DNA of 64,000 nucleotides from JBCDJI01 sp964351865 (GCA_964351865.1 CAYGPJ010000002.1:62001-126000); one strand, 5' to 3'. Shown: positions 17,144-26,368, counted from the stretch's first letter. Made by a program: numbers and translations. Notes: generated by a model from the letters alone, not told the origin.

Positions 17144-18416
17144 TTAATGCTTCCCCTGCCCGCTTCAAAGCAGCTTGATCATAATCGGGACTGCAGGCCG
17201 AACAAACCAGCCGCCCCGGACGGAAGATAAATTCTGCAATCTGCCGCACTTCTTCTGCCGTCACCGATTGAATTGCTTCGATGACCTCATCCGGTTGGAA
17301 GAGGCGGTTCATGCCTAAAAAGCACTCCCCCATCCACATCATCCGATTCGAGGTGCTCTCCATGCCCAGCTTCATTTGCCCGATGGTATAATCCTTGGCT
17401 CGCCGCAATTCCCGCGCCGACGGTCCTTTGCTGCGGATTTTTTGCAATTCCCGCGCGGTCAACGTCATCGTGCGGGATAGGTTTTCCGGATCAATGCCGG
17501 CATGAATATAAAAAGCTCCCGTATCGTAATGATGAGCCACCGAGGTATGCACCGAGTAAGCCAACCCATGCCGTTCGCGTAAAACCTGAAACAGGCGGGA
17601 ACTCATGTTCTCGCCCAGAATAACACTCAGCAACTTCTGGGCGTAACGACCGGGATCACTGCGCGGCACACTCAGAAAACCCAGCGTCACATGCGCTTGA
17701 TTCACCTGCTGAATCGCAGCCGTAAAGACAGGCGAGCGCTTCTTCTTGCTCGATACCGGCATCCACCGTTTCGGCATCGCCACGTTGCGTTTTGACATGA
17801 TGTGCGGGGTGACAGCATCGGTGAGTTCATCCACTTCCACCCCACCCGCCACGGCAATCACTAGTGACCGTGGTCGGTAATGCGCTCGCCAGAACTGAGT
17901 TAGACTTGCTTTGGAAAACCCGGCGACGGTCTCCGGTTGCCCCAGAATGGGGCGGCCGAGACTGTTATCCGGCCAGAGTGCCTCATTACAGCGTTCATGG
18001 GCGACCACATTCGGCTGATCTTCATACATACGAATCTCTTCCAATATCACCCCTCGCTCGCGTTCGATCTCACGTGGCTCAAATTCAGAATTCCACAACA
18101 TGTCAAACAGCACATCCAATACCAACCGCAGTCGATCCGCTTCGACCCGGGCATAATAGCAGGTCATTTCTTCCGATGTGAACGCGTTGAGATCGCCACC
18201 CCGCGATTCGATGGCTTCGGTAATTTCAAAGGCAGAACGCTTCTTTGTCCCCTTGAACAACATGTGCTCAATAAAATGTGCCGCCCCATGCATCGAGGCC
18301 GGTTCATAACGTGCTCCCGTCCGGAACCACAACCCCACGGAAATACTTTCCACATGCGGCATCGGACACCAGACCAGCTCGGATCGACCTATCGACTTAT
18401 GACTGAACATCTGCAT
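17133..18416 (-). CDS. M16-family zinc metallopeptidase (processing-protease type)
   Basis: The protein has 427 residues from the ATG at 18416. An upstream ATG at 18497 is in frame, but the extra 27 residues fall partly in a degenerate family A repeat and do not resemble the family, so I reject it. The inverted zinc motif HFIEH (HXXEH) lies in GAAHFIEHMLFKGTKKRS, and a second Glu region follows in the usual place. The C-terminal half has HVTLGFLSVPRSD and NMSSRLFQVLRERHGLAYSV, typical of M16B enzymes that degrade or process peptides. There is no signal peptide, so it is probably cytoplasmic. pabB starts inside its last 11 bases. Confidence 0.9.
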   Translation of the reverse strand: MQMFSHKSIGRSELVWCPMPHVESISVGLWFRTGARYEPASMHGAAHFIEHMLFKGTKKRSAFEITEAIESRGGDLNAFTSEEMTCYYARVEADRLRLVLDVLFDMLWNSEFEPREIERERGVILEEIRMYEDQPNVVAHERCNEALWPDNSLGRPILGQPETVAGFSKASLTQFWRAHYRPRSLVIAVAGGVEVDELTDAVTPHIMSKRNVAMPKRWMPVSSKKKRSPVFTAAIQQVNQAHVTLGFLSVPRSDPGRYAQKLLSVILGENMSSRLFQVLRERHGLAYSVHTSVAHHYDTGAFYIHAGIDPENLSRTMTLTARELQKIRSKGPSARELRRAKDYTIGQMKLGMESTSNRMMWMGECFLGMNRLFQPDEVIEAIQSVTAEEVRQIAEFIFRPGRLVCSACSPDYDQAALKRAGEALNAL

Positions 18417-18452
18417 TCCATGCCAGCATATGATTTCGCAATCCCCTGTCAA

Positions 18453-18495
18453 TTGGGGACGGAAGCAAATTCCGAAGGATTTACCTCCGCCTTCC
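18453..18495. repeat. Degenerate family A repeat
   Basis: ATTGGGGACGGAAGCAAATT is followed by TTACCTCCGCCTTCC, a decayed form of the palindrome seen intact at 26483-26532. It lies in the 128-base gap between the divergent M16 peptidase and dgt starts, so it must sit in or beside their promoters. Confidence 0.6.
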
Positions 18496-18544
18496 ATTTC
18501 ATACTTTCTTGCTCGTTCCGATCATTTCCGTATTTTGCGAAGCT

Positions 18545-19699
18545 ATGCCATTACAAGCACGTCACCAATGGGAGCAGATGGAAAAAGATTTCCTGCAGCC
18601 CTACGCCCAAATCAGCTGTGAAAGCCGAGGTCGCACCCATAACGAAGCGGTGCACATTTTCCGCACCGAGTTTCAGCGTGATCGCGATCGCATCGTACAT
18701 TCTACCGCCTTTCGGCGCCTCGAATATAAGACCCAGGTGGTGTTGAACGGCACTGGCGATCACTTTCGCACCCGCCTGACCCACACAATGGAAGTGGCGG
18801 CTATTTCCCGCACCACCGCCCGCACCTTGGGATTGAATGAAGATCTGACCGAAGCCGTCGCGTTAGCCCATGACCTCGGACATTCCCCCTTCGGACATCC
18901 CGGCGAGCACACCCTGAATGAGTTGATGCGCGATCATGGTGGTTTTGAACATAACCGCCAGAGCCTGCGGGTGGTAGAAGATCTGGAGATGAAGTATCCG
19001 GAATTCAACGGCCTCAATCTGACCTGGGAAGTGCGGGAAGGATTAAGTAAACATGATAAGTCCAAATTCGGCGTGGGCAACCAACCCAGCCTGGAAGCGC
19101 AGGTTGCTGACGCCGCAGATGAAATCGCCTACTGCTGCTCGGATCTGGATGATGCGTTGGAAAACCATCTCATTACCCCTGAACAACTGGTCGACGCCCC
19201 GTTATGGCACGACATCGATAGCGAAATCCGTAAAAAATACTCACGCATGGATTTTGACCGTGCCCGCCAATACATTATTCGCTGCCTCATCAATGATCTG
19301 GTCGACGACCTCTGCCGCCAATCTGCTGAAAACATTGAGCAGGCACAATTGATTGATGCCGATAGCGCCCGCACCCAACCCCGACGCCTGATCGGTTTTT
19401 CCATGGCCACCCGCGCCAAAGTGCAAAACTTGCGCGACTTCCTCACTCAGAATTTTTACTACAACGAAAAGGTCAGCCCCATCAACCAGAAGGCCTGCAA
19501 CATTCTGCAAGCCCTCTACGAGTTCTACCACCAGCACCCGCAACAGATTGGCGATAAAGCAGCGCTGCGCATCAAGAAAGACGGAATTTCACGCGCCGTC
19601 TGCGATTACCTGGCCGGCATGACCGACAGTTATGCCCTCAAAAAATACGCCCGCCACATCGGCACCGATGACCTGCTGCAGGAGTTGATGGGTGGATAA
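18545..19699 (+). CDS. dgt: Deoxyguanosinetriphosphate triphosphohydrolase-like HD-domain enzyme
   Basis: The protein has 384 residues from the ATG at 18545 (MPLQARHQW); an ATG at 18509 would add twelve residues with no family resemblance. It hydrolyses dNTPs to deoxynucleosides and triphosphate. The family signature is clear: FRTEFQRDRDRIVHSTAFRR, then the HD metal-binding residues in RLTHTMEVAAISR and ALAHDLGHSPFGHPGE, and DAADEIAYCCSDLDD. The length fits the type 2 subfamily. It diverges from the M16 peptidase, and a family B repeat starts at its stop codon. Confidence 0.94.
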   Translation: MPLQARHQWEQMEKDFLQPYAQISCESRGRTHNEAVHIFRTEFQRDRDRIVHSTAFRRLEYKTQVVLNGTGDHFRTRLTHTMEVAAISRTTARTLGLNEDLTEAVALAHDLGHSPFGHPGEHTLNELMRDHGGFEHNRQSLRVVEDLEMKYPEFNGLNLTWEVREGLSKHDKSKFGVGNQPSLEAQVADAADEIAYCCSDLDDALENHLITPEQLVDAPLWHDIDSEIRKKYSRMDFDRARQYIIRCLINDLVDDLCRQSAENIEQAQLIDADSARTQPRRLIGFSMATRAKVQNLRDFLTQNFYYNEKVSPINQKACNILQALYEFYHQHPQQIGDKAALRIKKDGISRAVCDYLAGMTDSYALKKYARHIGTDDLLQELMGG

Positions 19700-19700
19700 A

Positions 19701-19790
19701 AGGTAGTGCGGTTTGTCCCCAAACCGCTTTTCCCGATCGATTGCACCTTGATGACCCAGCGGTTTGAGGACAAACCGGACTGCTTTGGAC
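19701..19790. repeat. Family B palindromic element
   Basis: It begins AGGTAGTGCG and carries the hairpin GCGGTTTG-TCCC-CAAACCGC (19708-19727). A right half GCGGTTTGAGGACAAACCGG follows. Against the copy at 14821, two adjacent stem pairs have switched (C-G to G-C and C-G to T-A) without loss of pairing. It fills the gap between the convergent dgt and argA genes. Confidence 0.87.
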
Positions 19791-21070
19791 TAAAGATGCT
19801 TCAACAGAATCCGCGAGTTCCGTCCACTCTTCGTATAACGGTTCTTTCGCAGCGGAGGCAGCAAATCAGCATCCGCTTCTTTATAGCCCCCCTTCTGAGC
19901 AAAGAAATTAAACGCCCGCGTTGAAAGAACATAAAGCTTGGAAATCCCCTGCTGCTTAGCGCGGGTTTCACCGTAGGCTACCAGCTTTTTGCCGATGCCT
20001 TGATTCGCATGCGCTTCAGAAACAATCAGGCAGGCCAATTCACCCAGACCAGCTTCTTCCGAACTGACATGAATGGCGACACAGCCGACTACATTGCCGT
20101 CAATTTCAAACACCATAAAATCATCAATGGCCTCTTCGATATCGCTTTCGGATCGATAGACCACTTCCTGTTCAACGACTGATTGCCGCACCAGTCGGCG
20201 GATCGATCCCACATCCCGCTTCTCCGCCTGCCGGATCGCTTCGTATTCATTGGCATACACCATCGTCCCGACCCCTTCATTCGAGAACAACTCGCTGAGC
20301 AATGCCTCGTCCTTCAAACCATCGATCAGATGGGATCGGCTGACGCCACTGCGACAAGCCCGCAATGCAGATCTGAGTTTAGAAACCACATAGGCCGACT
20401 CTTTCCCTGAATGTTCCCGGACAAATGTATCGGCTTCTTCCACGGAAAACTGTGCTGACAAGCTGCCCGCTTCCTGCACCCCGGGAGAATTCCCCACAAA
20501 GATCAACTTCGCGGCCTTGATTTCCCGCGCCACTTCCACCGCGACATGATCCGAATGGACTCGAAACGACTTTCCATCACCATCGTATCCGATCGCCGGA
20601 ATGACGGGTATAACACCGGAATCCAGCATCCCCAGAATCAATGAACCGTCAATGCGCTCGACCCGTCCGGTACATATTTGATCCGTCCCGTCGACAATTC
20701 CGGAAGGATGCGCTATCACGGCGTTAGGTATGGCACCTTGTAAATCCAGTTCACTTAACCCCTCCAGAATCCGTTGACCGAGCTGGAACAAACCGAGAAT
20801 AGAAACCTCAAGCGTCGCCTCATCAGTAATGCCAGTGCCTTCCACATCGGTCAACTCCACCTGCAACCGCTCCCCCAGCCGCTTCAGCCGCGTGGTCGCG
20901 CCATGCACCAGCACGATTTTAACATTGAGCGATCTGAGCACGGAAATATCCAGTAACAGGTTCTTGAAATTCTCATGATCAATCACCTTGCTGTCCAAGC
21001 TCAACACAAACACCTTACCCCGGAAATGGGTGGTGTAGCCAAGAATGCCGCGTAAATCTGTAGGTCTCAT
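19790..21070 (-). CDS. argA: Amino-acid N-acetyltransferase (N-acetylglutamate synthase)
   Basis: This 426-residue protein has the two-domain layout of ArgA. Residues about 1-280 form an amino-acid-kinase-like domain (KIVLVHGATTRLKRLGERL, VIPVIPAIGYDGDGKSFRV, AKLIFVGNSPGV). Residues about 285-426 form a GNAT acetyltransferase domain (LACLIVSEAHANQGIGKKLV is the acetyl-CoA-binding loop). It makes N-acetylglutamate, the first step of arginine synthesis, and is usually feedback-inhibited by arginine through the kinase-like domain. No other arg gene is nearby. The 3' end touches a family B repeat. Confidence 0.93.
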   Translation of the reverse strand: MRPTDLRGILGYTTHFRGKVFVLSLDSKVIDHENFKNLLLDISVLRSLNVKIVLVHGATTRLKRLGERLQVELTDVEGTGITDEATLEVSILGLFQLGQRILEGLSELDLQGAIPNAVIAHPSGIVDGTDQICTGRVERIDGSLILGMLDSGVIPVIPAIGYDGDGKSFRVHSDHVAVEVAREIKAAKLIFVGNSPGVQEAGSLSAQFSVEEADTFVREHSGKESAYVVSKLRSALRACRSGVSRSHLIDGLKDEALLSELFSNEGVGTMVYANEYEAIRQAEKRDVGSIRRLVRQSVVEQEVVYRSESDIEEAIDDFMVFEIDGNVVGCVAIHVSSEEAGLGELACLIVSEAHANQGIGKKLVAYGETRAKQQGISKLYVLSTRAFNFFAQKGGYKEADADLLPPLRKNRYTKSGRNSRILLKHL

Positions 21071-21148
21071 AGTCTGTATCGCCAGTGGTAACTGAATATC
21101 AGCACGTTACCTGACTTTTTACATCATAGAAAAGAAAAAAGACACCTT

Positions 21149-21262
21149 TCAAGCTATCCCCTGATTGGAATTATTCCGCGCTTCCGCCTTACGTATATCT
21201 TTCAAAGCAACCCAAAGCGGTAACGCCGCCGCTGGCGCGAGAGCACAGAGAATAGCAATCAT
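21149..21262 (-). CDS. Possible small membrane peptide, 37 residues
   Basis: An ATG at 21262 opens a 37-codon frame encoding MIAILCALAPAAALPLWVA then a charged tail (KDIRKAEARNNSNQ). The hydrophobic N-terminus with a basic tail resembles a single-pass small membrane protein. It lies in the 388-base gap after argA's start and downstream of the TRAP operon. There is no strong ribosome-binding site, and nothing independent shows it is expressed, so this is a low-confidence call. Confidence 0.25.
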   Translation of the reverse strand: MIAILCALAPAAALPLWVALKDIRKAEARNNSNQGIA

Positions 21263-21280
21263 TTCTAACTCGTTTCGTTT

Positions 21281-21357
21281 AGGCGTAGCCTAAAGCTTAC
21301 ATCTCGGCTCCTTCTAAACTGTCGTCCCGATCACTTGCTGTATCGGGACAACCTACC
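21281..21357. repeat. Family C fragments between the TRAP operon and argA
   Basis: TTTAGGCGTAGCCTAAAGCT (a palindrome also present in the 15727 and 38414 copies) is followed by ACATCTCGGCTCC. A new hairpin GTCCCGAT (21324-21331) with ATCGGGAC (21342-21349) and AACCTACC comes next. It is a mosaic of family C parts with another arm sequence. Confidence 0.65.
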
Positions 21358-21458
21358 ATTTTATAAACCCGTCAGATACGTGAGATAGACTCCTAATTAA
21401 ATTCACGCAGGCTGCATGCTGGATCTGAAATCATATAATCCATAGCCAAATGGCTGCT

Positions 21459-22760
21459 CTATTTGATCAGATTGGGCAGAAACATGCTGAGCGGTGACCA
21501 GTAGGTGATCACCATCAGGGACACCACCATCACGATGTAAAACGGAACCATCGCTTTGGAAACACTCAGGATATCACTCTTTCCTACCCCGGCCCCGACG
21601 AACAGGCACGTGCCCACCGGCGGCGTCAGCAGACCGATGCAGAGATTGGCAATCATGATGATCCCGAAGTGCACCGGATCAATTCCCAGATCAATCGCAA
21701 CAGGTAGAAAAATCGGAGTGAAGATCAGAACTGCAGGAGTCATGTCCATAAAAACACCCACACCCAATAAAGTCAGATTAATGATCAGGAGAATGACCAG
21801 GGAATTAGAAGAGAGATCCAGCAGCAACGTACTGATCTGCTGGGGAACTTGTTCCTGCGTCAACAAGCGGCTCATGGCGTAACTGCTGGCAACCAGGAAA
21901 AGCACTACCGCGGTGGTGCGCGCGGCCCGTAATGTAATTTCATAGAGTTCTGCCAGTTTGATCTCACGATAGAAGACCACGCCCAGCAGAAAGGCCCACA
22001 GGACGGCGATGGCCGAAGCCTCCGTTGCCGTGAAGATTCCTCCGAGAATCCCCCCGAGGACAATTATGACCAGCAGCAAGCTCGGCAACGCGCCCCAAAC
22101 CGCCGGCAACAACGGCGTATCCTTTTGGGTAATTGCCATCGAGTCATTCCACCCGTATCCCCGCGCTTTACAGATGAAAAAAGCAACCACCATCAGCCCC
22201 AGTCCAATGAAAACACCTGGTAGAATGCCGGCAAAGAAAAGTGCTGCCACCGAGACATTGCCCGCTACCAGCGCGTAAACAATCATCACATTACTCGGAG
22301 GAATCAACAACCCGGTAGTTGCCGCCGTTGCGGTGACGGCAATATTGAAATCGCGATCGTAGCCCTTACGATTCATCTCGGGGATCAGCGTGCCGCCCAC
22401 GCTGGAAACTGCCGCTACCGAGGAGCCGCTGATCGCACCAAAGAACATGCAGGTCAGGATGTTCACCAAGGCCAATCCTCCGGGAAAACGCCCCACGAAC
22501 AGAGTCGCCAGATCAATCAGCCGGCGCGCCAGGCCTCCACTCCCCATCAGTTCACCGGCAAGGATGAAGAACGGGATCGCCAGCAGGGCAAAGCTGTCAA
22601 TTCCGTTGGCCAAATCACTGGCAACGGTCAGCGGGATATTACTATAGTCCAGGGCTATCGCCGTAAGCACGGTGACCAGCCCCAGCACAAAGGCAATCGG
22701 TACCCGCAGGCAGAGCAATGCGAGAAAGCAGACCAGCATGATGGCGAGCTCCTGGGTCAT
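21459..22760 (-). CDS. dctM: TRAP transporter large permease subunit
   Basis: The protein has 433 residues with about twelve hydrophobic segments, the length and shape of DctM-type subunits. Typical stretches include LLAIPFFILAGELMGSGGLARRL, FFGAISGSSVAAVSSVGGTLIPEM, GLLIPPSNVMIVYALVAG and the late IANLCIGLLTPPVGTCLFVG. It forms the sodium-coupled channel of a binding-protein-dependent importer of organic acids or sugar acids in the inner membrane. Its start overlaps the dctQ stop by 4 bases, so the three TRAP genes are translationally coupled. Confidence 0.95.
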   Translation of the reverse strand: MTQELAIMLVCFLALLCLRVPIAFVLGLVTVLTAIALDYSNIPLTVASDLANGIDSFALLAIPFFILAGELMGSGGLARRLIDLATLFVGRFPGGLALVNILTCMFFGAISGSSVAAVSSVGGTLIPEMNRKGYDRDFNIAVTATAATTGLLIPPSNVMIVYALVAGNVSVAALFFAGILPGVFIGLGLMVVAFFICKARGYGWNDSMAITQKDTPLLPAVWGALPSLLLVIIVLGGILGGIFTATEASAIAVLWAFLLGVVFYREIKLAELYEITLRAARTTAVVLFLVASSYAMSRLLTQEQVPQQISTLLLDLSSNSLVILLIINLTLLGVGVFMDMTPAVLIFTPIFLPVAIDLGIDPVHFGIIMIANLCIGLLTPPVGTCLFVGAGVGKSDILSVSKAMVPFYIVMVVSLMVITYWSPLSMFLPNLIK

Positions 22761-23275
22761 ACTTCCCCCTCCACCCTTTGTTGTATACCTAACAGCGTCG
22801 CCCAGAACGATTCGAGCATGAATAAAGTAATCAGCGCGCCACTGACAGGAAGTGCCAGGTAGAACCAGCCGCGGGCAATTCCCAGCGCCGGCAGCGTCTG
22901 TCCGGATGCAAAGCGCTGCTCAACCAGTTGCCCCCCTCCCCATGCCATTATGCCGCAGGCAAAACAAATCGTCACCAGCGCGATCAGCAGTCGCGACAGC
23001 CGTTGCATGTCTTCGGGCCAACTGCGCACGATCACATCCAGGCCCAGATGTCGGTCTTCGCGCGCAGCTAATGCGGCGCCGAGCAGCGCCAGCCAGACCA
23101 TCAGCAACCGAGCCAGTTCCTCCGACCACGATGTCTGGGATCCGAACAGGTAACGGCTGCCCACGCCCCAGACCACGTCGATCACCAGGATAAGGAAGAC
23201 CCCGACCAGCAGCCCCTTCAGCGCGGCACAGAGCCTATCGTTACATTTACTGAGAACCTGCAAAGCTTTCATCAC
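22757..23275 (-). CDS. dctQ: TRAP transporter small permease subunit
   Basis: This 172-residue protein has four predicted membrane helices, as in DctQ subunits. The conserved region SWSEELARLLMVWLALLGAA and the basic segment AAREDRHLGLDVIV are typical. DctQ pairs with DctM in the membrane. The gene overlaps both neighbours by 4 bases (ATGA), in the order dctP-dctQ-dctM. Confidence 0.92.
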   Translation of the reverse strand: MMKALQVLSKCNDRLCAALKGLLVGVFLILVIDVVWGVGSRYLFGSQTSWSEELARLLMVWLALLGAALAAREDRHLGLDVIVRSWPEDMQRLSRLLIALVTICFACGIMAWGGGQLVEQRFASGQTLPALGIARGWFYLALPVSGALITLFMLESFWATLLGIQQRVEGEV

Positions 23276-24294
23276 TCAGAAACGGCTTGAATTCTTTCCA
23301 CCAGTGATCGCATCGCCCCCGTTGCATACTTATCACGGACCGATTGAGTTGCTTGCATGAATGGGGCTGGATCGACCTCGTGAATAGTAACCCCTTCTGC
23401 CTGCATGACCGCCAGCGATTCCTCCACGCCCGCAGTCCAGACTTTCCGCTGAAATTCGGTCGACTCCAGAGCGGCTTGCCGAATCCACACCTTTTCTTCT
23501 TCGCTCAACCCCTGCCACGTTTGCTCAGAAATCACCAGCACATCTGGAATGAGAGAATGGCGGTCAAAGGTGAAGTGCTTGCAGACCTCAAAGTGACGCG
23601 AGGAAACAAAGCTAGGCGGGTTGTTCTCAGCCCCGTCCACCACTCCCTGTTGCAGCGCGGTGTAGAGTTCTCCCCAGGAAATCGGCGTCGGCGACGCTCC
23701 CATGGCAATGACCATATCGATGGCTACCGGGTCGTTCATCACCCGGATTTTCATTCCCTTGAGCTGATTCGGGTTGGTTACCGGCTTCTTGGTATAAAAA
23801 TTTCGGCTGCCGGCGTCGTAATAAGAAAGTCCACGAAACCCACTGGGAGCACCCGCTGCATTGGTCGCCAGCAGATCCAGCATCTCCTGCCCCAGTTCTC
23901 CATTCAAGACCGCCCAATAATGTTCGCCGCTCCGGAAGAGGTAAGGCAGGCTGAAAACTTTAGCTGCCGGCACGAAGCTGCCCAGCGTGGCCCCGCCCAC
24001 TTTCGCCATATCCAGCGTCCCCGACTGCATCTGCTCCAGCGTCTGCGGTTCGCTGCCGAGTTGCCCGTTCGGAAACACATCAAAATGCAGGCGTCCGCCC
24101 GAGTGAAAGGCGGCCCGCTCAGCAAAATGCTCAATCCCGGCATGCACCGGATGATTCATCGGCAGGGAGTGAGCAATCTTCAGGCGCTTAACGATATTTC
24201 CGTTACCATCTCCAGCTGAAGGCAGCAGCGCAAAGATGACGGAGGCAATGACAAGACCGACGAGCAAGCCGAAAGTAAGCTGAGCATATTTCAT
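23272..24294 (-). CDS. dctP: TRAP transporter periplasmic solute-binding protein
   Basis: The 340 residues begin with an N-terminal signal or anchor (LTFGLLVGLVIASVIFALLP). The DctP fold follows: IAHSLPMNHPVHAGIEHFAE, FPNGQLGSEPQTLEQMQSGT, then DAGSRNFYTKKPV and LKGMKIRVMN, which contains the conserved Arg that binds a carboxylate. YTALQQGVVDGAENNP is the other family signature. The ligand is probably a sugar acid or other carboxylate, but no catabolic gene is adjacent to identify it. It is the first gene of the TRAP operon. Confidence 0.94.
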   Translation of the reverse strand: MKYAQLTFGLLVGLVIASVIFALLPSAGDGNGNIVKRLKIAHSLPMNHPVHAGIEHFAERAAFHSGGRLHFDVFPNGQLGSEPQTLEQMQSGTLDMAKVGGATLGSFVPAAKVFSLPYLFRSGEHYWAVLNGELGQEMLDLLATNAAGAPSGFRGLSYYDAGSRNFYTKKPVTNPNQLKGMKIRVMNDPVAIDMVIAMGASPTPISWGELYTALQQGVVDGAENNPPSFVSSRHFEVCKHFTFDRHSLIPDVLVISEQTWQGLSEEEKVWIRQAALESTEFQRKVWTAGVEESLAVMQAEGVTIHEVDPAPFMQATQSVRDKYATGAMRSLVERIQAVSE

Positions 24295-24476
24295 AATGGA
24301 GGAAATGTTCTACACCACATTAACGCTCCATCCAACCACCGTCTACGAGATAAATCGACTACGATTCGCGGGGTTGGTGTAGGTTTGCTTCTTTATTTTT
24401 CAGTTCTCCCGCCACATGGGTGCTGGGAAAGGCACCCAAACCTTACCAGCCTTCGCCAAGGCTACGGACCCGACAA

Positions 24477-24501
24477 GCAGGTTCGAACCCTGTCTACCGA
24501 A
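24477..24501 (+). repeat. Isolated tRNA 3'-tail fragment (T arm plus acceptor strand)
   Basis: GCAGG-TTCGAAC-CCTGT forms a T arm, followed by CTACCGA, which looks like an acceptor 3' strand with discriminator A. No D arm, anticodon arm or 5' acceptor strand lies upstream, so this is not a functional tRNA. The sequence just before it, CTTCGCCAAGGCTACGGACC, recurs in part at 46168-46185 and, inverted, near 45093. It may be the remnant of an integration site or of a decayed tRNA gene. Confidence 0.6.
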
Positions 24502-24563
24502 TTTGTAACTAATGGGATCTGAGATACGTATTCGCTGTCTTAAATAACGACTTCAAATACCAT

Positions 24564-24637
24564 TACGCCCGACAGGATTCGAACCTGTGACCTCTAGTTC
24601 CGGAAACTAATGCTCTATCCAGCTGAGCTACGGGCGC
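24564..24637 (-). tRNA. tRNA-Arg (anticodon CCG)
   Basis: Read on the minus strand, the acceptor GCGCCCG (24637-24631) pairs with CGGGCGT, with one G-T wobble, and the discriminator is A at 24564. The D arm is AGCTCAGCTGGATAGAGC. The anticodon arm TTAGT-TTCCGGA-ACTAG gives CCG, and the T arm is CACAGGTTCGAATCCTGTC. CCA is not encoded. Confidence 0.95.
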
Positions 24638-24878
24638 GTAAAAAGGTGCACTATCAATACTAAATGTTCTCTACTCACAGCACAACCGGAATTTCTCTTC
24701 ACCCCGACAGTAGTCGGGACGGGCGGGTGCTTAGAAGGACTCATATTGTTCCGATTCCGGCGGACGGTCAAGTGGGTTTGTATCTCCACCTCTTTCTATT
24801 CGAGTAGTTCTAAAAAAACGCCGTAAATGATCTCAGGCAAAGATTGCATCTGATTTCGAGATCGCTAGCTTTGCTTTC

Positions 24879-26072
24879 ATGTCATTTCATCATTTAGGGT
24901 TAGACGATAAGTTTGTTCACGCGGTGCAACGCATGCGCTACATCGAACCATCCCCTATTCAAGCTCAAGCCATTCCCATCGTAGTGGAAGGCCGAGACCT
25001 GCTCGCTTCTGCACAAACCGGTACCGGCAAAACTGCTGCCTTCGTGTTGCCCTTACTCAGCCGACTCAAATCTCATTCCAAAACCCGCGCGGTCATCCTG
25101 GAACCCACGCGTGAACTGGCCGCTCAGGTGCAAGATGCCCTCGACGACTTCACCGCTTTTTCTGACATCACTTACACCCTGATTCACGGTGGCGTAAAAT
25201 ACGAACCCCAACTGGAAGCGCTAGCCAAAAAGCCGGATATCATTGTCGCCACTCCCGGCCGTTTTCTGGATCACTTGAAACAAGGAGCGCTCGACCTGAG
25301 TTCTGTCGAATGCCTGATTCTGGATGAAGCCGATCGCATGCTGGATATGGGGTTCATGCCGGATGTCACGCGCATCATCGATGCTTGCCCGAAAGAACGT
25401 CAGACTCTGCTATTCTCCGCTACGCTCCCTCCTGCCATTCAAAACCTGATTTCCTGGGCAATGAAAGACCCCGCGAAGGTGCAGATCGACCTTGAAGTCA
25501 GTAAAGCTGAAACCGTCGAGCATGCCCTCTATCCGGTGGCATCCGATCAGAAGTTTGAACTGTTGCTGGCCCTTTTAGATCACCTGGCGTACGAAGGGGT
25601 GATTATTTTCACCCGCACCAAGATGGAAGCGGACAATATCACCGCGGCGTTGGAAGAAACCAATCACAAGGTCACGGCCATGCACTCGGATCGCTCGCAA
25701 AGTCAACGCACCAAGGCATTGGAAATGTTCAAGAGCCGTGAGTGTGAAGTGCTGGTCGCCACCAACATTGCGGCGCGCGGAATCGACATTGCTGGGGTGA
25801 CTCACGTCATCAACTACGATGTGCCCGAGAATGCAGAGGATTACATTCACCGTATCGGCCGCACCGGACGCGCTCAGAGCACGGGCGACGCCCTGACCCT
25901 GATGACCGGATTTGATGAAGACCAGTTAGCGGCGATTGAAACGCTGCTTAAGGCTCCGATTCCTCGCAAGAAGCTGGAAACGTTTGATTACAAATACACC
26001 GCCCTGCTGGATCCGAAGCCGTCTGCTTTCGTGCGTAAACGTAAAGGCGGCGGCCGTCGCAGACGTCGCTAA
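24879..26072 (+). CDS. DEAD-box ATP-dependent RNA helicase, RhlE type
   Basis: The 397-residue protein has all core motifs: Q motif (PSPIQAQAIP), motif I SAQTGTGKTAAF, Ia PTRELAAQ, II DEAD, III SAT, IV region VIIFTRTK, V ATNIAARGIDI and VI HRIGRTGRA. The C-terminus is short and basic (RKRKGGGRRRRR), which suggests RNA binding. Such helicases help ribosome assembly or RNA decay, especially in the cold. A second, longer RhlE-like helicase is encoded at 43009-44421. The small unknown gene at 26084 starts 11 bases after the stop and is probably co-transcribed. Confidence 0.94.
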   Translation: MSFHHLGLDDKFVHAVQRMRYIEPSPIQAQAIPIVVEGRDLLASAQTGTGKTAAFVLPLLSRLKSHSKTRAVILEPTRELAAQVQDALDDFTAFSDITYTLIHGGVKYEPQLEALAKKPDIIVATPGRFLDHLKQGALDLSSVECLILDEADRMLDMGFMPDVTRIIDACPKERQTLLFSATLPPAIQNLISWAMKDPAKVQIDLEVSKAETVEHALYPVASDQKFELLLALLDHLAYEGVIIFTRTKMEADNITAALEETNHKVTAMHSDRSQSQRTKALEMFKSRECEVLVATNIAARGIDIAGVTHVINYDVPENAEDYIHRIGRTGRAQSTGDALTLMTGFDEDQLAAIETLLKAPIPRKKLETFDYKYTALLDPKPSAFVRKRKGGGRRRRR

Positions 26073-26083
26073 GTCAATAAACC

Positions 26084-26368
26084 ATGAACCCGCAGATGAC
26101 CGCGCGGATTCGCTCCGGTGAATTCGCCACAATTACCATCGAGCAGGACACCCGCTTTACCGGATTCATTGCAACGGATCCGGATCAGCCTGAATCATTA
26201 CGGATGGACGGCTATGTTTTGAGTGATGCAGGAAATCTGCAGCAAATTTCCATATCGCTCATACCGGATGAAATTGATCATATCCAGTTCCTGCCGGAGC
26301 CACCCGAATTCATGGCCCAGGACGGCACGTCCATTTTGATGGAAAAAGGTTTCTTCGAAAATCTCTGA
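26084..26368 (+). CDS. Small protein of unknown function
   Basis: This 94-residue acidic, soluble protein has no signal peptide or membrane segment. The pattern is alternating strands (ATITIEQDTRFTGFIA, QQISISLIPDEIDHIQFL), suggesting a small beta-rich fold. I do not recognise the family. It follows the RNA helicase after 11 bases on the same strand, so it may be co-expressed, but nothing ties it to RNA metabolism. A family A palindrome lies 115 bases downstream. Confidence 0.65.
   Translation: MNPQMTARIRSGEFATITIEQDTRFTGFIATDPDQPESLRMDGYVLSDAGNLQQISISLIPDEIDHIQFLPEPPEFMAQDGTSILMEKGFFENL

Noticed and set aside
18417..18497. Upstream extension of the M16 peptidase
   Set aside because: The extra residues fall partly in a decayed family A repeat and do not match the family start.
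23344..24219. 291-codon plus-strand frame opposite dctP
   Set aside because: Shadow of a GC-rich dctP gene; composition rich in Arg/His/Leu and no recognisable domain.
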